From: Hypericum androsaemum | Lineage: Eukaryota > Streptophyta > Magnoliopsida > Malpighiales > Hypericaceae | Reading direction: 5' to 3' | Length of the DNA: 64,000 nucleotides | NCBI GenBank assembly: GCA_963995505.1 | Contig: OZ023186.1 | Span: forward strand, 16,251,570-16,315,569 | In this document: positions 32,100 to 42,732 of the stretch, in pieces | Position numbering within the stretch: position 1 is the stretch's first letter | Layout of the letters: each line of letters opens with the position of its first letter | Program-made: the position numbers and the translations under genes | Notes under the pieces: generated by a model | Database searches by the model: none | The model's input: only the letters and a program-made list of their open reading frames with translations | What the model was told of the DNA's origin: nothing

Positions 32100-32320
32100 T
32101 TCAAACTTTGTGGATTTACTTTTGTTTTATGCCGTATTCTATTTGAATATCTAGTGGGTCGAGTAATCCAAATTCGAGTCGGATAAAATTTTTAAAAAGT
32201 GGCAAAATTTTTACAACAAATATTTAACATTGTTGCATTCTAAAAAAGATTCAAACTCGAAATTTTTTTATCAAGTTAAAAAAATCTCTCACAAATTAAT
32301 CCGAATGATAGGGGTATTCA
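32100..32320 (-). mobile_element. SINE copy, minus orientation
   Basis: The minus strand shows an RNA polymerase III B-box-like CGAGTTTGAATC near 32260, then GTTAAATATTTGTTG, TTTTGCCAC and TTTTATCCGACTCGAATTTGG, in the same order as in the SINE at 39313-39473. Ends approximate. Confidence 0.5.
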
Positions 32321-32993
32321 AACTTCGTAGATGTAGTGTTGGTAGTGAGAAATTGGTAAATTGGGTTCTTAGATTCCTATCCACTTTCTTTGGGCCTCCC
32401 TTATACGTAGCCTAGATTAGTTTTACTCAAGCTAATGCCTAATTGGAGCTCAGGCTTTGAGTTTGAGTTCGACTTCAAAACTCCCAGTTCTTCATGTCAA
32501 GCCCAATGGCTAATGGACCCTCTTCATTCCTTAAATTGAAATTATAAAAAAATCACATTAAAATGTAGTTTGAGAACACGAAACTAGATATTTTAGAACA
32601 ATGAGATATGTTAGAGATGAACACCTCGATTTAGATTTTAATTTAACAACAACGTTAGATTGATATTTTACTAAAATATAACTTATAACAAAGATAATTC
32701 TCCTAAAAAAATCAATGAAACGAACAAAATCTAAACCGAAACAATTAGAATCTAACCCCAAAAGTTGCCGTAAACACTAATTAGAAGCAATAAACAAAAA
32801 ATAAAAGAACATACTCCTCATTGTTCTGTTTCTTTCCCTCATACTTCTTATTCTCTTGACAATAATCTAAAATATGAAGTCTAAAAATTTCAATTGAACA
32901 CCACCTGCTTTCCTTCCCCAATATAAATCTACAACACAAGAAGTCAATCCTCAATACTTGCATCTGCGCCAACTTTAGAATTCGAGACAAATC
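32321..32993. other. Intergenic
   Basis: AT-rich DNA downstream of the P450 pseudogene. No features recognised. Confidence 0.4.
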
Positions 32994-35012
32994 CTAATAC
33001 ACGGGACAAACAATGAGGCACAAATCATGTTTTCTTCCAATAACAAGTCCCCTGCCAACACTGGACATACCAAACGCCGTTCCAGGACACATCCTTCTTC
33101 CACCACCAAATGGGAGGAACTCCAAGTGACCTCCTTTGTAATCAACTGAGCTTTCGAGGAACCTTTCGGGTTGAAACTCTTCTGCATCGGTCCAGATATC
33201 CGGGTCTCTTCCGATCGCCCACACGTTGACGAGTACTCTCGCCGTGGGAGGTATTTCGTACCCGTTAATGGTTGGGCTCTCTCGAGCTACAGTTCGGAGT
33301 AGCATGGAGATAGGGGGATGTAGCCTTAGGGTTTCTTTGATGACTGCATCCATGTACTTGAGTTGATGGAGACTTGTCTCATCAATGGTGGATTTGTTTT
33401 GGAAGAAATGTCTCACTTCGGTTTGTATCTTTTCCATGACTTTTGGGTGTCTCAAGATTTCAGACATCGTCCATTCTATTACCGTAACTGATGTTTCAAT
33501 ACCGGCGGCGAACACGTTCTGATAAAACAAATCCAAATCAAGATAAAAGATCATACTAGTTCACCTTATGCAACACAATTCAAGAGCTAAGAGAAATTAG
33601 ATCAAAACGAGAAATACAAAACACAACATTTACGTGGAAAATTCTAAGATATGGAGAAAAACTACGGATAAAAAAGAATCGTCACATAAAGAGTCGTCTA
33701 TTATGTGAGTCAAAACGGTACAAAGTCTCTATGAGGAAATTTTTCTCACCTCACGACTCTCAATTGCATACATAAGAACTAGGCATATGTTAATATGAGA
33801 TAACTACTACTCTATTCAAAAGAAACAAGAGTTCTAATTTGATTAGACTCTGAGACAAATTTTAACAATTTACTATGTGAGTCAAACTTATAAAATAAAA
33901 TGATTCTGTAAGGAAATTTCTCTAACTTCACAACTCTCAACTACACACATTCACAACTCTCAACTACACACATCAGACAAACATATTCGTCTCTAAGTCA
34001 AAGGTCCACTAATTACTCACATAATAAGGAGTAAAATTGCAACATTCAAATTTCAGTCGCCATATTCAACTTAAGTTTTCGCACACAAATAGTCAACGAA
34101 GCCATCAACTGATCTCTAAATTACTTACCAGGATGACTGCCTTGACGCTTTCCATCGACAACGAGACTTCAGGATCACCTTGATCTTGTAGATCCAGAAG
34201 AACACCAAGAATATCATTTGCATTAGTTTGCCCTGCTTCCTTCAAACCTCTGTAATCTCCAATAACTTTCTCAAGCACCTCATCGAACTCCTGGTGTAGC
34301 CTCACTGCTCGATCGATCGATCCGCTGATCTAGTGCAGCACTTGAACCGAAGGGAAAAGATCCGCGACTCCCAAACTCGAAAGCATCTCGTTCATCCTCT
34401 GGACGAGCTCATCGAACGCGTCCATGCGCTTGTTCGAGTCTCCGAATGTCGCCTTGGAGAGGAAACTGGTCATCAGGGAAAGCAGCATCTTCCTCAGGTT
34501 TACTGGGGATCCACTGGTCGACGAATCCAAGATCGAGCTGACCAACATCGCTACCTCGGATGCCCTCACTGACCCGAACGATTCAACCTATTTCGCGCTT
34601 GTCAAGTGGACCACACATATTTTTCTGACCACGCATGGATGATGTTCCTTCGGTTGTAGGATATGATCTTTCCTGCAGTTGAACTGCTCCTTTGAGCTAA
34701 GAGTGTGTCATTAGTCCTTAGTACTTCCTCCGCGGCCCGCTTCGAAGAGACAACAACAGTGGCGACTTGTCCGAGTTTGAGGTACATGACGGATCCGTGT
34801 TTCTTGGCCAAGTCCGCGAGACGACGATGAGGGAGCGAACCCACGAGCTGGTGCATGTTCCCTATAATCGGCAGGCGCCTCGGTCTGGGGGGTAACTTTT
34901 TGGTTATCTTGTTGTGTCTTTGGATGGCCATTGTAATGATGAAGGTGAAGAAAACCATGATCAGGGCTAGAGAGGAAGTAGAAGGAGAAGTAGAAGAGAC
35001 ATGTTCATCCAT
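32994..35012 (-). pseudogene. Cytochrome P450 (CYP71 clan) pseudogene
   Basis: Two exons (35012-34129 and 33518-32994) around a 610-bp intron at the single conserved CYP71 position. Visible in order: an N-terminal membrane anchor; the proline-rich hinge LPPRPRRLPIIGNMHQL; the I-helix start AAGIETSVTVIEW; ExxR as KETLR; PERF; and the haem loop FLPFGGGRRMCPG with its cysteine. These place it with ER-bound monooxygenases of specialised metabolism, CYP71D-like by general appearance. Defects: a short deletion with frameshift near 34610-34630 (after RRNIIHA), in-frame TAGs near 34600 and at 34330-34332, and loss of about 35-40 residues after GMSSV, so that the haem loop is joined almost directly to the C-terminal GRKHDLCLI. 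It cannot make an active enzyme. Confidence 0.92.
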
Positions 35013-35311
35013 GGTGCAAAAGCAATTGGAATTCTGGAGATGCATCGGTCTGCATCTATATATCTATTTTTTTGGGTTTATACACTTAGTATTTGGCAAT
35101 TGGGCCGATCATGTCTCAATACTCTCCTAACATCTCCTAACATGTATTTAAAATTATTGCGTTTCAAAGGATTCAAACTCGAGACCTCTTTATTACTGAA
35201 ATAGTGTCATCCCCTATTGATCCAAATAATTGTTGGTATGTGTATATCTGTATAAGTAAATTCAAGTTGCCAACTCCAACTTAGTTTATTCCAATGGTAC
35301 CTATTTTTTTA

Positions 35312-36374
35312 GGGTAAATTACTCTCAGACCGCTGGTGTTTGGTATATTTTACGCTCGCCCCCTGTATTTCGGTAATCGGAAAAATTCTCCGAAGTTTGG
35401 TTTTATTATACTCTTAGGCCCCTCGCTGACGTCAGCGGTCAATTTTTCATATAAAATAATTTTTATGCCCTTACAAAAAAGTAATAGTTAATAAAAAAAA
35501 GCCCACCGATAGTGGAAGACCACCGTGAAGCATTCCGACCAACCTCGGCCCCGTCCCGACCAACCTCATCCCCATCCCGACTAACCTCACCCTCGCCAAC
35601 AACCACTTCTCCGGCACCATCCTCAAGTTCGGGATCTCAAGGAGGAGCTGGAGCGGGCCCGAGATGGGTTAAACACTCGTCTTCTCTCTCCTCAATTTGG
35701 AGCAAAAAGGGCAGGGACGGCGCCGAGCTAGATGGAGTAGAGGGCGGCAAACTTGACTAGGACATTGTCGTTGTCATAGAGGAGAGAGCGGGGACGGCGA
35801 CGAGTTTGAGGATAGAGGAGAGGGCGGCGGACTGGACCAAGACCTCGTCGTTGTCATGGAGAAGAGGGCATGGACTGGACCAAGATGTTGCCATTGTCGT
35901 GGAGAAGAGGGTGGGGACAACTCGAGCTTGAGGATGGAGGAGAGGGCGGGGACGGCGCCGAGCTTGAGGATGGCCGGCGGGGTCTCCGACGCCGGTTCCG
36001 ATGCGGCAAATGAAGGAAGGAGAAAAAGCTCTCCTTCATCGTCGGTGTGATTGGTTAGGGTTGGAGGAGAGGCTGAAAAGATTGGGTTCGATCTTGATGG
36101 TTAGGGTTGAACGCTCGTCTGATCGCCGGTGAGCTGAACTCGCCGGAGATGGCCGGGTCGGTTGTCAGAGATGGAGGGGATGGGTCGGAGAAGACAACTT
36201 AGGAGTATAATGGCCATTTCAGTAATAAAATAATAATATCTTGACCGCTGACGTCAGCGAGAGGCCCTAGAGTATAATAAAACCAAACCTCGGGGAGTTT
36301 TTAATCGATTATCGGAATACAAGGAGGCGAGACTTAAATATACCAAACACCATAGGCTTGAGAGTAATTTACCC
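35312..36374. mobile_element. Pack-MULE-like element with captured GC-rich sequence
   Basis: Inverted arms of about 180 bp: left GGGTAAATTACTCTCAGACC, right (opposite strand) GGGTAAATTACTCTCAAGCC, both continuing through GGTGTTTGGTATAT and CGCTGACGTCAGCGGTCAA. Flanking nonamers ATTTTTTTA and ATTTTTTTT match at 8 of 9. Between the arms, 35510-36200 is sharply GC-richer than the surroundings. On the plus strand, 35532-35640 reads as leucine-rich-repeat-like (NLTLANNHFSGTIL, preceded by proline-asparagine repeats), which suggests a captured fragment of an LRR-kinase type gene. The remainder is a degenerate repeat of about 70 bp (GAGGAGAGGGCGG-GACGGCG-CGAG). Reading frames here are not supported as genes. 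Confidence 0.72.
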
Positions 36375-37265
36375 ATTTTTTTTAGGAGGGGGCAATACTG
36401 AAAGTGAAATACTTTATTGGGTTGGTAGGGTATGTTCTCGGGCTACTCCCCGTAACAACGTTGACTTTTTTGAGCTCGTAAGCATTTTTACGGAGATGTA
36501 ACTTATTTGGATATGATTATATCAACGTTAATTTTTTACAATTAAAATCCGCGTGGCAAGAGCAATCTGGTTAAAAATATTTTATTTTGATGAATTTATA
36601 TTTAATATTGATAGTCAAATCTATCTTTCATACTAAAAAATATGTTTTTCACTGAGTCTACTCGTTAGCTACTAGTCTTATAATTCAGAATGATTGTGTA
36701 ACCATTGGCCATTGACAATGCAGGTAAGACATTAAAAAGTTTGTCTACATGTCATGCAGAAGTAAAAACACCTAAGCATTAGGTTTTTATTTTATTTTAT
36801 TTATTAATGTTCGACGCTCTATAATCTACATTTTACTTTGACAACATGAAGCTGATAACATGAATAGGAAATGTACTATAAGCAATGAACAAATAAATTG
36901 CAGCTCAGTTTGAAGCAACAAGAAAACCAACATTAAAACGGTTACAAAACAAGATCATTGATATAGACTTGACTAGCAAATTGTATTTCAAGTAATCGGT
37001 TCAAATAAGAGCCAAAACAATGTCTCGTAATAAATGTCATTAAAACTACCTCATTCATGTACATGCAGACAATCTAATTTATTAAGAGCCTTCTAGTACT
37101 TTGAAACCTAATATGCAAAGACACTAGTACAATTAAAGATGCACGTAAATAAAATAGATAAAAGTTTGAATACAATTCAGAAACTGTCATTCAAATTGTT
37201 TAAAATTCCATTAGATTCAAACACATTTTTTTTCTTTGAGTTTTTTTCCTAATGGATTGGAAACC
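36375..37265. other. Intergenic or decayed LTR-element interior
   Basis: AT-rich, no coding signal. Part of it may be the interior of the LTR element whose primer-binding site is at 37266-37277. A 40-bp segment at 36451-36490 recurs at 39230-39269. Confidence 0.4.
36451..36490 (+). repeat. 40-bp direct repeat, left copy
   Basis: CGTAACAACGTTGACTTTTT followed by TGAGCTCGTAAGCATTT is repeated with few mismatches at 39230-39269. The two copies bracket the LTR at 37285-39001. Confidence 0.65.
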
Positions 37266-37277
37266 GCTCTGATACCA
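37266..37277 (-). promoter_or_regulatory. tRNA-iMet primer-binding site next to an LTR
   Basis: On the minus strand TGGTATCAGAGC, the standard plant retrotransposon primer-binding site, seven bases beyond the LTR edge at 37285. Confidence 0.8.
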
Positions 37278-37284
37278 TTTAAGT

Positions 37285-39001
37285 TGTCACAACCCGAGAT
37301 CGGGACAACCGCCACGCAACTGAGTTGCTCAAGGCCAATTCTACTCTCTTTAAAAGCCTATAAAAATCTATCCTTCCATTCTCAATCCCAGCCCATTTGT
37401 TAACTTGAAATGATCTTCCATATTTTCTGAAAAATAATGTTGCGAATTTGGGTGAGTTTCGCTACTCAATAAAGTTGCCCATACTTCCAATCGGAGGCCA
37501 GGCCCAAGCATTTTCAAAACTTTTGTTAGTTCAAACATCATACCTAAACAGTAACCAATACCGAACATAACAGATTAATATTAAAACAAGTTAGCTACCT
37601 ATTTCATTGACATCATACAACAAGACTCAACTCAAAGCTCTCACTCAACATGAACAACCAATAAACCATATATAACATGTTATGCAAATGTGACTCAATT
37701 ATGCAGCGAATAATGATGAATGAAGACAGAAACTCCGGAGCCCTCTTAATGAGGCTATGTCATCATTTTACCTATCATTGGGGTTCTGGCACGTAACTCC
37801 GCTGTTATCGGGACCATCATATCACCCCCAATGGTAAGGTCCTGGCGTATTAACCCCGCCGTTATAGGGTCCAAACCTATTAATAACCTCATTAGGATCT
37901 ACATGATTCAGACAATACAGAATATAATCCACATAATAGAACAGAACTCAATGCATAACATAATCTCGGAATCTCGCAATCCAACAACAATACCGAACAC
38001 AACATAAACTCAGAATCTCAATACAGAAGAAGACCACATTGCAGAATAGAATCACAGTACAATTCAGAACCAAAATTTCTGAACATCCACAACCACCAAC
38101 TCAACGCACAATTCAATTAATAAGTTAATGACATGAACCTGACAAAATCAATCCGTACACAGAAACTCAAGCCATCAAACTATTTAACAGAGGTCGTTTA
38201 ATCCATCCAGCCGAGACCAATACCATGCACATAGCCGGTACTCTATCTCCCTATTCTCATCCGTTTAATTAAATCACCAAACAATTCAATACTCAACCGC
38301 ATGAATCAGAATCAGTAGAACCAAGAAATAGTACACAGTGGAACCTAGAATAATTATCTCATCGCACATTGGAATCAATTAGTTTAATAATCAATAAATT
38401 AAACTAGTACATGGCAACACCATAAAATCAATGCACAGTGGAATCAATAAATCATCATCGCACAAGTCACTTAATAACAATCAGAATAAGGACATCAAAA
38501 TAGATTCTTTTAATTGCTCGATCCAAATGTAAAATTAAATTTAAACCAAAAGTAAATCGAATTGAAAGTAAGAACAACTTACTCGACTATTTAATTCCAA
38601 TCCCTAGCTAGCGAAGATGTATGATCTCTATTATTTCTTTCTTTAGTTGACCCTTCAATGCCCTACTCTTCGTAGCCTCCAAGTTCTCTAGTGTAAGGCG
38701 GAAAAGTATTTAGAGGGGGCAGGGGAATTAGAAGGAGGAAATGCTCAACATTGAACGACACATGATAGAGAGAGGTGTCTAATTCTAATTCTACATAGAT
38801 AACTAACGACTCCTCCCACCCCACCTCCCTCAGAATTAGGACAGTTAAGAGTTCCTTTTAAATGAGGAAGACCAGGAGTTTGTTACGACCATGATTCCTT
38901 AGTGGCTGGCAATTTACCTAAAGGTCATTGGTTAACTAACTCGTTGTTACTTGCCTTAATTTGATCCAAGTATTTTCATCCCTAAAATCTCGGGTTTTAC
39001 A
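37285..39001 (-). mobile_element. LTR of a truncated retrotransposon
   Basis: On the minus strand the segment starts TGTAAAACCCGAGATTTTAG and ends CCGATCTCGGGTTGTGACA, giving TG...CA borders within an imperfect terminal inverted repeat (TGT-AAACCCGAGAT). The primer-binding site follows it in the correct place for a 5' LTR. Length is 1,717 bp. No second LTR and no coding interior are visible in the window, so the element is truncated or is a large non-autonomous derivative that has lost its other end. Confidence 0.72.
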
Positions 39002-39229
39002 GTGGTGTACGGTCTTTTTAGGTTTGTTAGGGTTTTTTATTATTTTCAAACAAATATTTAAGGACTTTTTAAGGTCTAATTTTTTTCCTCGGATTTTACT
39101 ACCAAGTATTTCTCAAAAAAAAATTATAATAGGTTCTTTTCATAGTCTTGTCGGCCAGGTATTAAAAAAATTAAAAAATGGCTTGCGTTTCCACGCGGAG
39201 GATGATCCTAAGTGTGGAATCAAACCTCA

Positions 39230-39269
39230 CGTTACAACGTTGACTTTTTTGAGTTCGTAAGCATTTGTT
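39230..39269 (+). repeat. 40-bp direct repeat, right copy
   Basis: Partner of 36451-36490; differs at a few positions (for example TGAGTTCG for TGAGCTCG). Confidence 0.65.
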
Positions 39270-39312
39270 ATGAGACAATGTTGGGCTCATTTTTTGGTAA
39301 GTAAATTGTATT

Positions 39313-39473
39313 AACTGTGATGGAGTTGTTCTAGCTTAACTAAGATTTTGGGTTCGATTTTTTGGGAACGCGGTAGTGTTAAATATTTGTTGAGAGAGCT
39401 TTGCCACATTTCAAAGGTCCTATCCGGCTCAAACTTGAATTAGTCGGCCCAGTGGTTCTAAACCACAAAAAAA
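39313..39473 (+). mobile_element. SINE with 10-bp target-site duplication
   Basis: A 161-bp insertion flanked by AAATTGTATT at 39303-39312 and 39474-39483 and ending in an A-tail. Near its 5' end a tRNA-like A-box region (CTAGCTTAACTAAG) and a B-box (GGGTTCGATT) are visible. The body includes GTTAAATATTTGTTGAGAGA, GCTTTGCCACATTTC and a CCGGCTCAAACTTGAATTAG tail domain. Related copies sit on the minus strand at 29632-29745, 32100-32320 and 50960-51085. Confidence 0.82.
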
Positions 39474-39517
39474 AAATTGTATTGAAAAATTTTAATTAAC
39501 TTTCCCAGCTTTATTAA

Positions 39518-40045
39518 TGTTGAAGAATGGCTCAAAATCGAGAGACCTGATACTCGTCAGTTTCTCAAATTTAAAAGAATTTATATTGTGCAAGGATTCT
39601 GTTTCATATTTTTTATTTGACTTATGAAAACCTTCAATATTGTATTAGCATTAGTCTATAAATACATAGTGTAGGACTACACAATACAACTTATCAATAA
39701 TACTTCTCTCTATTTCTGTGGACGTAAGCAATTTATCGAACCACGAAAATCTCTTACATTCTTACTTTCTTGCCAAAGTAAAGATTGTTGAAGAATGATT
39801 CAAAATTGAAAAACATGACACCCGCTAGTTTTCTCAAGCTTGATTGAATTCATATTCAACATGGATTCCGTTTCATATTCCTAGTTGACTTATGTGATTG
39901 TATTTTATGATTAATCTATAAATACATGAGATTACTCTAATTTTATTGTGGGACTCAGACAGCACAACTCATCAATAATACTTAATTTTCTGTATAAATA
40001 TACGCAGTTTGTCAAACCACATAAATCTATTGCACTCTTTTGTTC
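39518..40045 (+). repeat. Tandem pair of copia-type LTR-like units
   Basis: Two diverged units with a period of 268 bp (39518-39785 and from 39786). Each begins TGTTGAAGAATG, carries TCTATAAATACAT in the middle and ends near CGAACCACGAAAATCTCTT or CAAACCACATAAATCTATT, the usual layout of a small copia LTR (TATA box, R-U5 with ACCAC-TAAATC). No internal region lies between them, so this is a head-to-tail LTR dimer or a duplicated solo LTR. The full copia element inserted 58 bp further on. Confidence 0.5.
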
Positions 40046-40097
40046 TTATTTATACCATAATTAATTCTATTATGCATCTATACCTGAAAGATTATTT

Positions 40098-40102
40098 CTT
40101 AA
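40098..40102 (+). repeat. Copia target-site duplication, left
   Basis: CTTAA; the same five bases are at 48401-48405. Confidence 0.85.
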
Positions 40103-40563
40103 TGAAGGATTATCTACCCATGATTATCCTATTAAATTAAATAAAAGATATTGGATATCTTTTAGTTTTAATTTAAATTTGAAAGAGATTTGGATGAGGA
40201 GAGTTTGTTATACGTGATAACTTTCCCACCCCCTTTCTCCTCCCAGAATTCTCTATTTATACGGAATAGGAGTTTTTACTAGGAGATAGAGAGAGAGACA
40301 CACAGACACACACTAGAGAAAAAGAGACGTAGCTTTTTCTCTAGGAGACTCTCAAGGCTTTTAGGCGGTGAAACCCGATCCCCGCTTCGTGTACGTGAGC
40401 GAGGACGACCAGTGACAAGCCTCCCTCGATCCTGTGACATACCTCTCGAAGTACGGACTACGCTACAAGAGGTAAATATTTTAATATGGCTATTTTGATT
40501 TAATGATGTGTTCATTAAATATTATATTTTTGCATTAATTAAGTTTATGCATGAAAACCTTCA
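40103..40563 (+). repeat. Copia 5' LTR
   Basis: TG...CA ends. TTTATACGG near 40255 is the likely promoter TATA region. Near-identical to 47940-48400. Confidence 0.95.
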
Positions 40564-40564
40564 T

Positions 40565-40576
40565 TGGTATCAGAGC
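40565..40576 (+). promoter_or_regulatory. Copia primer-binding site (tRNA-iMet)
   Basis: TGGTATCAGAGC, one base after the 5' LTR; complementary to the 3' end of initiator methionine tRNA. Confidence 0.92.
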
Positions 40577-42732
40577 CGTGTTGAGGTTTGTTCTGGTTAA
40601 ATTCGTCTTTTGTTAATGAAAATCGATTGTGTAATTTTCTGCCAAAAATCGAATTTTTTGTTCATGAAAAACCCTACTGTTGTCCTTAAGTGAATAAAAG
40701 ATAATAGTCTAGGGACTGAACTGTACTTGCTGAACCTATGCATGTTAGCATGTTTCTGTACTTATTTGCACACGCGTATAAACTTCGGTATTGTTCTAAA
40801 ATTATGTATTCTGAGCGTACAAGAGGACTTCGTCCTTGTGTGAAATGCGTGAAGATCTGTGGGATTAAACTGATATTTTTCCCCAAAATCCCCAAATCGG
40901 GATGAACCCTAATCTTTCAATTGGGAATTCTTTTCCCAAAATTCGACTCTGCTATCTTTTTTGAGAGCGAGCCACCGTCGATTTCAATCGATTCCCATCA
41001 TCCACCGGCGACTACCCTCGACTTCACGATCACCGACGACCTCAGATGGTCGTCCTACCATGTTCGGACGAAAAACCCAGATCGAGACGAACCTGATCGA
41101 CGCGACTGTGACGAACAGACGAGTCGACTCGACTCGGTCTGATTTCTGCCAATTCGCAAGTTCCAACCACAGTGACGAGCAACGAGGTCGCTCAACGCCA
41201 ACCGACAAAGATCTCACCGGACGTAAGTCAAGAAGATCGATTGGTCTGGGTAATTGTTCGATCCAACCGGAGAAGGTAAAAGATCTCGACTTCTAGGAAA
41301 TTCGAAGCCGTCGACCAGAGAAGAAGATTGATTGATGTTGGTCCCGAATAGAAGTTCAGAGGTGGCTGTTCTTCGATGGTCGATGTAGCAACCGGCCTCA
41401 ATGTCGATCTGGTCGGAATCCTCACCGGCGGCATCAAAAACAGAGATTGACGTTGGAAGCTCGCTGAGCCAAAAAACCCTATTTCGGATTCTGGACTAAA
41501 TTCGAATTGGGCCGTGTTTTTTGGGAAAAAATTGGGTCTATCAAAAAAAAAATTTCGATTTAGGCCGAGAGAAAATGTTTTTTGTAGACTGAAAAAAAGT
41601 TTTGTTGGGCCATTTTTTTAACTTGGGCCTGGATCAGATTTTAAAGGAAATAAATCTGAATTAAGGAAAAAGGGTTCGGGCCTTATGGGCCACTATCTTG
41701 ACCCGGCCCGCTGCCGGCATTGATCAAGTTGACCGGTCAACGCGGGCCTCCCACAAGACGATCACGGGCCTTTAGCCTATTGTCTAAGTCTCGGGCCCAT
41801 TTTAGCCCACTCCAAATCAGATTTTAAAAGCTAGCAAGCCCGTGTTGACTATGTCTGATGGGCCCTTAATTTTAAAATTTTTTGGGCCTAATTGAATAGA
41901 CTATTGGTTTATTCAAAATAATTTTTTTAAAGGGTTTTAAAGAAATCTTTTAACAAGGTAGTTTTAATAAAATTAATGTGATAATTTTTTTTAAAGCCAT
42001 AATATTTTTTGAATATGTTCATAAAATATTTTTCCATAATTTTGAAGTCTGAACACTAAAAATTATGGAAAATAACAAGACTTATAAATCACGCAATAAA
42101 GCCTAAAAATGAATATTCTTTATGCAATATTGCCATCATTATGATTGAAAAATTATATTTTTTAATCTTATTGGGACTACTTAAGAGTTAACCCGATTCA
42201 CTTGCATTATGATGCAAGTTCAAGATGGCATATCGAACTCCACTGGTGTTAAATAGACTTGAGCGTTTTGTGGCAGTGCACCAAATGCGAAGCAAGATAC
42301 TGAAGCGTCGTATCAGCCGGTGGGAACATAAAGATAATGTGAGAGTGCTTCTGGAGCACATTATTGCAGTTCATAAGGAGATACAAGAATGCGTGGATTT
42401 TATTTATTTTCAGTCTTGTTGGAAGCTTTTTGAACTATGTGCTTAAGAACTTCGAGTATTTCCATGGTTATTTATTTTTTTAAAGACAATTCATGTTTAC
42501 AATTGAATAAAATTCGTTTGTTTAATTGTTATTGTTACCACGTGAAATATCCACTTGTTTTACTATGCAAAGAACTTTAACATTTAAAGTTTGAAATTAA
42601 TTCTCGAAAGGTGAGGGGAAACATGCCCGTGACCTACTTCCATTCGAGAGTAATTAAAAACTTTATATTGCTTAAAGTTATGACTGCGTAGTAAATTTAA
42701 TTGTATTGCTGAACAAATTCCTAACACACAAT
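40577..42732 (+). other. Unusually long copia leader with small ORFs
   Basis: About 2.2 kb between primer site and gag. The 40920-41480 part is GC-richer and open in more than one frame (for example 40961-41296 +), but no domain is recognised. Nearer gag, 42225-42446 (+) encodes 73 residues starting with ATG, basic and helix-prone (KILKRRISRWEHKDNVRVLL). Its function is unknown. It may be an accessory ORF of the element or captured host sequence. Confidence 0.5.

Noticed and set aside
40279..40515. 78-codon minus-strand ORF also present at 48116-48352
   Set aside because: It lies wholly within the two copies of the copia LTR; its conservation is simply LTR identity.
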